Of a stretch of 64,000 bases of DNA, positions 60,271 to 64,000 are shown in pieces. The stretch is taken from contig NZ_DRFS01000029.1 of the NCBI RefSeq assembly GCF_011050415.1, positions 62,001 through 126,000 on the forward strand, in the 5' to 3' direction. The notes under the pieces were generated by a model. The model saw only the letters and a program-made list of their open reading frames with translations, searched no databases and was not told the DNA's origin. The DNA comes from Halomonas sp. (GTDB lineage: Bacteria > Pseudomonadota > Gammaproteobacteria > Pseudomonadales > Halomonadaceae). Position 1 is the stretch's first letter. Every line of letters begins with the position of its first letter. Position numbers and translations under genes: made by a program.

Positions 60271-60733
60271 GAAAGGGGAGGCTAAGAGAGCCTCCCCTAT
60301 TAAGCAATTAATCAGCATCCATGCTGCTGTTTTTCTTCATGATGGCACATCGCCCTGAATACGCACCGCAGTCGGTAGGCGTAAGGATCACGATAGTTCC
60401 GACCGCCTCGTATTCAAAACAATAATCCAACCGCGAACTCTCTTTCCCCGGGGAGTTATTATTGGCGCCGGGGTGTACACACTGCCTGCTATTATTATTG
60501 TTAGGATGCAAAGTCGTAGTGTACGTCGCGTCCTTTCGGGCTACTTGCTCGTTTTATTATTGTTCGCTGCGCCTGTGCTGCCTGCGCCAGCAAGTAATGA
60601 GATTCAAGCCTATTGTTCTTGTTAGTGCCGTTATCTCTACTTGGCCCTGTTGTTCTTGTTATGGCTCAAGTTGTGGCGTGGTCATGTTGTTCTTGTTGGT
60701 GACCTACCGCTATGCCCAGTTTGTTTTTCTTAC
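60271..60733 (-). ncRNA. crcZ: CrcZ-like Hfq-titrating small RNA
   Basis: A roughly 463-nt unit between cbrB and pcnB, where Pseudomonas carries CrcZ, with no convincing ORF. The RNA has at least eight A-R-N-type motifs that fit the Hfq distal face: AACAAGAACAACA (from plus 60685-60697 and 60648-60660), AACAAGAACAATA (60611-60623), AACAATAATAAAA (60552-60564), AACAATAATAATA (60490-60502), CAATAATAAC (60455-60464), and AAGAAAAAC stretches near both ends. Three are spaced exactly 37 nt. A sigma54-type promoter precedes it and a 9-bp G+C-rich stem with TTTC ends it. The expected role is to sequester Hfq and relieve catabolite repression. Exact ends are inferred. Confidence 0.72.
60274..60298 (-). 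terminator. Terminator of the CrcZ-like RNA
   Basis: On the minus strand AGGGGAGGC TCTCTTA GCCTCCCCT followed by TTTCC. Confidence 0.85.
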
Positions 60734-60743
60734 CCAGTAATAT

Positions 60744-60759
60744 TGCAGGCGCTGTGCCA
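60744..60759 (-). promoter_or_regulatory. Sigma54 promoter of the CrcZ-like RNA
   Basis: Minus strand TGGCACAGCGCCTGCA: GG and GC at the required 10-bp separation, near the consensus TGGCACG-N4-TTGCW. Predicted start is at about 60733. Confidence 0.75.
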
Positions 60760-60832
60760 CCTGTTGGATAAATCATAAATTTCATAAGGTTGGCGATTTG
60801 CACGTCGCAGTTGAACTTTTCGATGCTAGAAG

Positions 60833-60883
60833 TGTTACCTCTTTTTAGCCGGGTTGTGCGCGCGGATGTGTGGGAAGGTAACA
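60833..60883. promoter_or_regulatory. Possible CbrB upstream activator half-sites
   Basis: TGTTAC (60833-60838) and GTAACA (60878-60883), an inverted pair 100-150 bp upstream of the predicted sRNA start. The half-sites match those I recall for Pseudomonas CbrB, but the separation (39 bp) is longer than the N14 described there. Confidence 0.4.
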
Positions 60884-60967
60884 GTGTAGGAAGACGAGAA
60901 AGTTGAATATTTGTTATTTAAAATCAGTGTATTAGACAATGGTCGAAGAGGTTGTGTCCGGGCGCGC

Positions 60968-62371
60968 TTAGCCTGGGCGGCGAGCTGTTTTTTTGCGAGG
61001 TATGCCAAGCCGTTGGCGTCGCTCCCAAAGATTTTTGCGACTGATACCAAGCTTTTGTGCCAATTCGGTTTCACTCATTTGATCTTGGTGCTCAAGCACA
61101 AAGTGCTGAAAGTAATCCTCTAGCGAGAGGTCGTCTTCATTTTCCTCAGCGGTTTTATCCCCACTGCCAGAACTTGTAGGAGGGTTTGTGGTAGGAGGAT
61201 GCGGGCGAGCAGTAATGGGCGCTAATCCCAAGTCATCAGGGTGTATCAGATGCCCTTCGGCAAGAATAACACCGCGCTCAAGGGCATTTTCCAGTTCGCG
61301 CACGTTGCCCGGCCAAGGGTAATCGCGCAGATCCTGGCGGGCGGCGCGGGATAGACGCAGACCGGCACGCTCGTGACGCTTACACGCCTTGTCGAGAAGA
61401 ATATCGGCAATTTCAAGCACGTCATCTTCGCGCTCGCGTAGCGGCGGCAGCTCAATCTGCATGACGTTTAAGCGGTAGTACAGATCAAGGCGGAACTCGC
61501 CGGTTTTTGACAGTGCCCGTAAATCACGATGAGTAGCGGCAATCAGGCGGACGTTGACGTGACGGGTTTCTACCGAGCCAATTTTACGAATTTCGCCCTC
61601 TTGAAGAACGCGCAGCAGGCGCGCCTGGGCATCTAGCGGCAGTTCACCGATCTCATCCAAAAAGAGAGTGCCCCCATCGGCAGCTTCGACTAAGCCGGTG
61701 CGTGAAGCACTGGCGCCGGTAAAGGCGCCTTTTTCATGGCCAAACAGCTCGGACTCAATCAGCGTTTCAGGAATCGCTGCGCAGTTAACGCTGATCAACG
61801 GCGCTTTGGCGCGTTTGCTCTGCTGGTGTATCGCCCGTGCTACAAGCTCTTTCCCCGTGCCTGACTCGCCCAGAATAAGTACGGTCACATCCGCCGGGGC
61901 AGTTTTGCGAATGCGGGTGTAAACGTGCTGCATGGCCGCGCAGTTGCCGATCATGGTTTGTCGGCTACCTCCGGCGTCGGTGATATCTGGCGGTGGGCTT
62001 TGCTGCATCGACTGCTTGTGCAGAATGCGCTCGACGGTTTCCAGTAGTTCAGCGTGGTCAAACGGTTTAGCAACGTAGTCGACCGCGCCTAGTTTGAGCG
62101 CTTCTACCGCAGAACGCATGCTCGCGTAACTGGTCATGATCAATACCGGCACGGGGGTGGCTTCCGCAATGAGCGTCGTGCCCGGCTCACCCGGTAGGCG
62201 CAGATCGCTGATGATGAGGTCGAACCCCTTAAGCTCAAGCTGGCAGGCTTCTTCAGCACTGCCTGCTTCACTGACCGTGTAGTCATGGCGTTCCAGCAGG
62301 CGCTTTAATGCGCTGCGAATAATCGCTTCATCTTCAACAATCAGAATCCTGGGCATGGGCTGGCTGATCAT
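60968..62371 (-). CDS. cbrB: Sigma54-dependent response regulator CbrB
   Basis: NtrC-family activator of carbon/nitrogen use genes and, in Pseudomonas, of crcZ. The 467 aa have a receiver with phospho-Asp56 (LIISDLRLPGEPG), AAA+ domain with GESGTGKE, HEKGAFTGA (sigma54 contact), GGTLFLDEIGELPL, and a Fis-type HTH at the end (MSETELAQKLGISRKNLWER). The ATG at 62371 overlaps cbrA; MPRILIVEDE at 62353 is an alternative. The sRNA it should activate is directly downstream. Confidence 0.92.
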   Translation of the reverse strand: MISQPMPRILIVEDEAIIRSALKRLLERHDYTVSEAGSAEEACQLELKGFDLIISDLRLPGEPGTTLIAEATPVPVLIMTSYASMRSAVEALKLGAVDYVAKPFDHAELLETVERILHKQSMQQSPPPDITDAGGSRQTMIGNCAAMQHVYTRIRKTAPADVTVLILGESGTGKELVARAIHQQSKRAKAPLISVNCAAIPETLIESELFGHEKGAFTGASASRTGLVEAADGGTLFLDEIGELPLDAQARLLRVLQEGEIRKIGSVETRHVNVRLIAATHRDLRALSKTGEFRLDLYYRLNVMQIELPPLREREDDVLEIADILLDKACKRHERAGLRLSRAARQDLRDYPWPGNVRELENALERGVILAEGHLIHPDDLGLAPITARPHPPTTNPPTSSGSGDKTAEENEDDLSLEDYFQHFVLEHQDQMSETELAQKLGISRKNLWERRQRLGIPRKKTARRPG

Positions 62372-64000
62372 CCTGTTGGTAGAGCGGCAGCCATAGGGTA
62401 ATGGCTGTGCCGCAAAGCTGTCCGGGCGGTGGCGAAGCCACGTCTATTTTACCTTGGTGTTCATTGATAATCTGGTAAGCCAATGAAAGGCCCAGGCCGG
62501 TGCCTTCGCCCGCTGGCTTAGTTGTCGTAAACGGTTCGAATAGATGATCGCGAACCCGCGGGTCAATCCCCTGGCCATTATCGGTGACTCGCCACCAAGC
62601 CAACTGCTCGTGGCTGCCAGCCGTTATGTGCACTTGCCCACCTTGGTCGCAGGCGTCACGGGCGTTACTCAGCAGGTTGACCATCACTTGCGTTAACCGC
62701 TGGGCATCGCCGCGTACGACAATATCCTGGGGAGCCTCGTTAACCAAGGTAACATCCTCTCCCGAGCGTACCAGATGTATCAAGTGCAATGCGTCTTCGC
62801 TAATGGATGAAAGCGTCACAGGTGTGGCGGGCAGCGGCACCGATTGGCGTCCTCCGTGGGCAAAGCCGACCAAAGAGTTAACGATTTTAGTCACTCGCTG
62901 GGTCAGTTGCTGGATTTGATCGGCTGTTTCCAACAGGGCCGGGTCATCGGTGTCGTAGCGTAAATTTTGTGCTAGCGAAGAGATGCCGGTAATCGGGTTG
63001 CCTATTTCATGGGCTACCCCGGCGGCTAATTGGCCTATCGAAGCAAGACGTGCTGCATGTACAAGCTCGTCTTCGAGCCATTTCATTTCAGTATGATCTT
63101 CAATCAGAATAACGCTACCGCCTCGGCTGTCGTGGCCGCTGAGAATCGCCTTGTGCAGGGTAAGAAAATAGTCTTTGCCGTGCAGGGTCACCGCTTGCTT
63201 GTAGAGCGGGTTTTGCACGGTATCTAATACGCTGCCCAGTAAGCTTGGCCAAGGGGCGGGGAGGCTGTCCCGACGTGAGCCGATCACACTTTCACCACTA
63301 ATGCCTGAGAGCTGTGAGAGTGCCTGATTCCACATCAGTAGCTCATCGTCATCGCCGAATACGCAAAGCCCAACCGGTAAGTAGGCCAGCGTTTGGCGGT
63401 GGTGACGGCGTAAACCGTCTAGCTCCCGAGCCAGTCCGGTTAACCGTGAGCGATAGGCTTCCAAGCGGCTTTCAACAAAGTGAATATCGTCGGTTTCCGG
63501 GGCGTCGTCGTGGCGATAGGGTAGGTAGCGATCGACGATATCTCGGGCAACCGAGGGTCCCATAAGGCCCGAAAGGTTTGCCTGAATACGGTCGCGTAAG
63601 CGGCGCAGTGCGTAGGGGCGGCGCTCTTGAGGGGTAAAATTGAGCGCTTTCAAGGCCCGGGCGACCTCACGGCTGGCGGCTTCGTCGCCAAGTGCCTGGG
63701 CTAAGTGCGTGGAGAAGTCACTAGCAGTGGCGGCTTCAAGTGGAAAGCGCTTAGAGCGAATCACCGCATCTACCGAGCAGGCTTCCGCGGCGGACTGTTC
63801 ACCTTCTGAAATGCGCGTGAATAGGGAGATCACAATCAGCAGTAGGATATTGACCGCCAACGATAACAGCGTCACGTTGTACCAAACTGGGGCGTCGGCG
63901 GCGGTATACGGAGTAAAGGGCAGTTGCGGTACCGGTAGTGAGAACATAAGTGGCAGCCATAGGCCCCACAGCCACACACTGACTCCCGCGACTAAGCCAA
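62334..64000 (-). CDS. cbrA: Sensor kinase CbrA, SLC5/STAC-type (5' truncated by window)
   Basis: Histidine kinase partner of CbrB. The frame is open to the right edge (GLVAGVSVWLWGLWLPLM), which reads as the end of a sodium:solute-symporter-like membrane region, so most of that module lies outside. Then a membrane segment (VTLLSLAVNILLLIVISLF), a STAC-like linker (RLRDRIQANLSGLMGPSVAR), a PAS domain, HisKA with AGVAHEIGNPITGISSLAQN and HATPase with N box VNLLSNARDAC and G boxes VTDNGQGID and GEGTGLGLSLAY. It overlaps cbrB. Confidence 0.9.
   Translation of the reverse strand, partial: GLVAGVSVWLWGLWLPLMFSLPVPQLPFTPYTAADAPVWYNVTLLSLAVNILLLIVISLFTRISEGEQSAAEACSVDAVIRSKRFPLEAATASDFSTHLAQALGDEAASREVARALKALNFTPQERRPYALRRLRDRIQANLSGLMGPSVARDIVDRYLPYRHDDAPETDDIHFVESRLEAYRSRLTGLARELDGLRRHHRQTLAYLPVGLCVFGDDDELLMWNQALSQLSGISGESVIGSRRDSLPAPWPSLLGSVLDTVQNPLYKQAVTLHGKDYFLTLHKAILSGHDSRGGSVILIEDHTEMKWLEDELVHAARLASIGQLAAGVAHEIGNPITGISSLAQNLRYDTDDPALLETADQIQQLTQRVTKIVNSLVGFAHGGRQSVPLPATPVTLSSISEDALHLIHLVRSGEDVTLVNEAPQDIVVRGDAQRLTQVMVNLLSNARDACDQGGQVHITAGSHEQLAWWRVTDNGQGIDPRVRDHLFEPFTTTKPAGEGTGLGLSLAYQIINEHQGKIDVASPPPGQLCGTAITLWLPLYQQDDQPAHAQDSDC

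Noticed and set aside
60611..60697. 37-nt periodic repeat that could look like a CRISPR array
   Set aside because: Only 13 nt are conserved per unit, there are three units and no cas genes; the repeats fit Hfq motifs.
60308..60740. Small open frames on both strands in the cbrB-pcnB gap
   Set aside because: Low-complexity translations of the A-rich motif array (Asn runs on one strand, Leu/Cys on the other). The RNA interpretation explains the pattern better.

Overview
The window comes from a gammaproteobacterium, most likely Halomonadaceae (Halomonas/Vreelandella-like). This rests on gene order and protein character and was not tested by database search. Long runs of the housekeeping order match Pseudomonas/Halomonas: ssrA-smpB-ratA-rnfH-bamE-fur-recN-grpE-dnaK-dnaJ, dapB-carA-carB-greA-yhbY-rlmE-ftsH-folP-glmM-tpiA-secG-tRNA-Leu-tRNA-fMet-rimP-nusA-infB-rbfA-truB-rpsO-pnp, and cbrA-cbrB-(sRNA)-pcnB-folK-panB-panC-panD. 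Products include a TRAP-TAXI transporter and an SLC5-type sensor kinase.

Layout. 1-6.8 kb: TRAP-TAXI transporter, a prephenate-dehydratase-like protein, a membrane diguanylate cyclase, a Na+/Ca2+ antiporter and a cold-shock protein. 6.85-17.19 kb: an accessory region. A 9.8-kb P4-satellite-like element (7382-17190, nearly all genes on the minus strand) sits in the 3' end of ssrA. It carries a tyrosine integrase, an AlpA regulator, an Icd/Ash-like ORF overlapping a C4-type antisense RNA switch, a split Toprim-primase plus DUF927 ATPase, several small unknown genes and two or three A+T-rich cargo genes. To its left lie traces of an older, mostly deleted element. 17.2-25.9 kb: trans-translation, ratA/rnfH, bamE/fur, recN and the heat-shock genes. 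25.9-30.4 kb: an insert with a DMT exporter, a FecBCDE-type metal-chelate importer whose binding-protein gene is broken by a 44-bp tandem duplication, and DUF2218. 30.5-53.2 kb: dapB, carAB, greA, rRNA methylation, FtsH, folP-glmM, tpiA-secG, two tRNAs and the rimP-nusA-infB-rbfA-truB-rpsO-pnp block. 53.3-55.7 kb: an MFS transporter and a thiolase. 55.9-64 kb: pantothenate synthesis (panBCD), folK, pcnB and the CbrA/CbrB two-component system.

Main discoveries. (1) Between cbrB and pcnB a sigma54-type promoter starts a ~463-nt minus-strand transcription unit that has no convincing ORF. It has at least eight A-R-N-rich Hfq-type motifs, three of them spaced exactly 37 nt apart, and a strong terminator. 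It looks like a CrcZ-type sRNA outside Pseudomonas. (2) The ssrA island has two clusters of the 8-mer GTGTCCAC/GTGGACAC inside the 5' coding parts of two genes, reminiscent of the P4 ori/crr iterons, and a two-copy/one-complement RNA arrangement as in C4 immunity RNA. (3) The binding-protein gene would be restored to one frame by loss of a single 44-bp repeat copy, so it may be reversible. (4) An ssrA-like 20-bp attachment site and paired GCATACA integrase-arm repeats lie at both ends of the element, with signs of a second tandem element.
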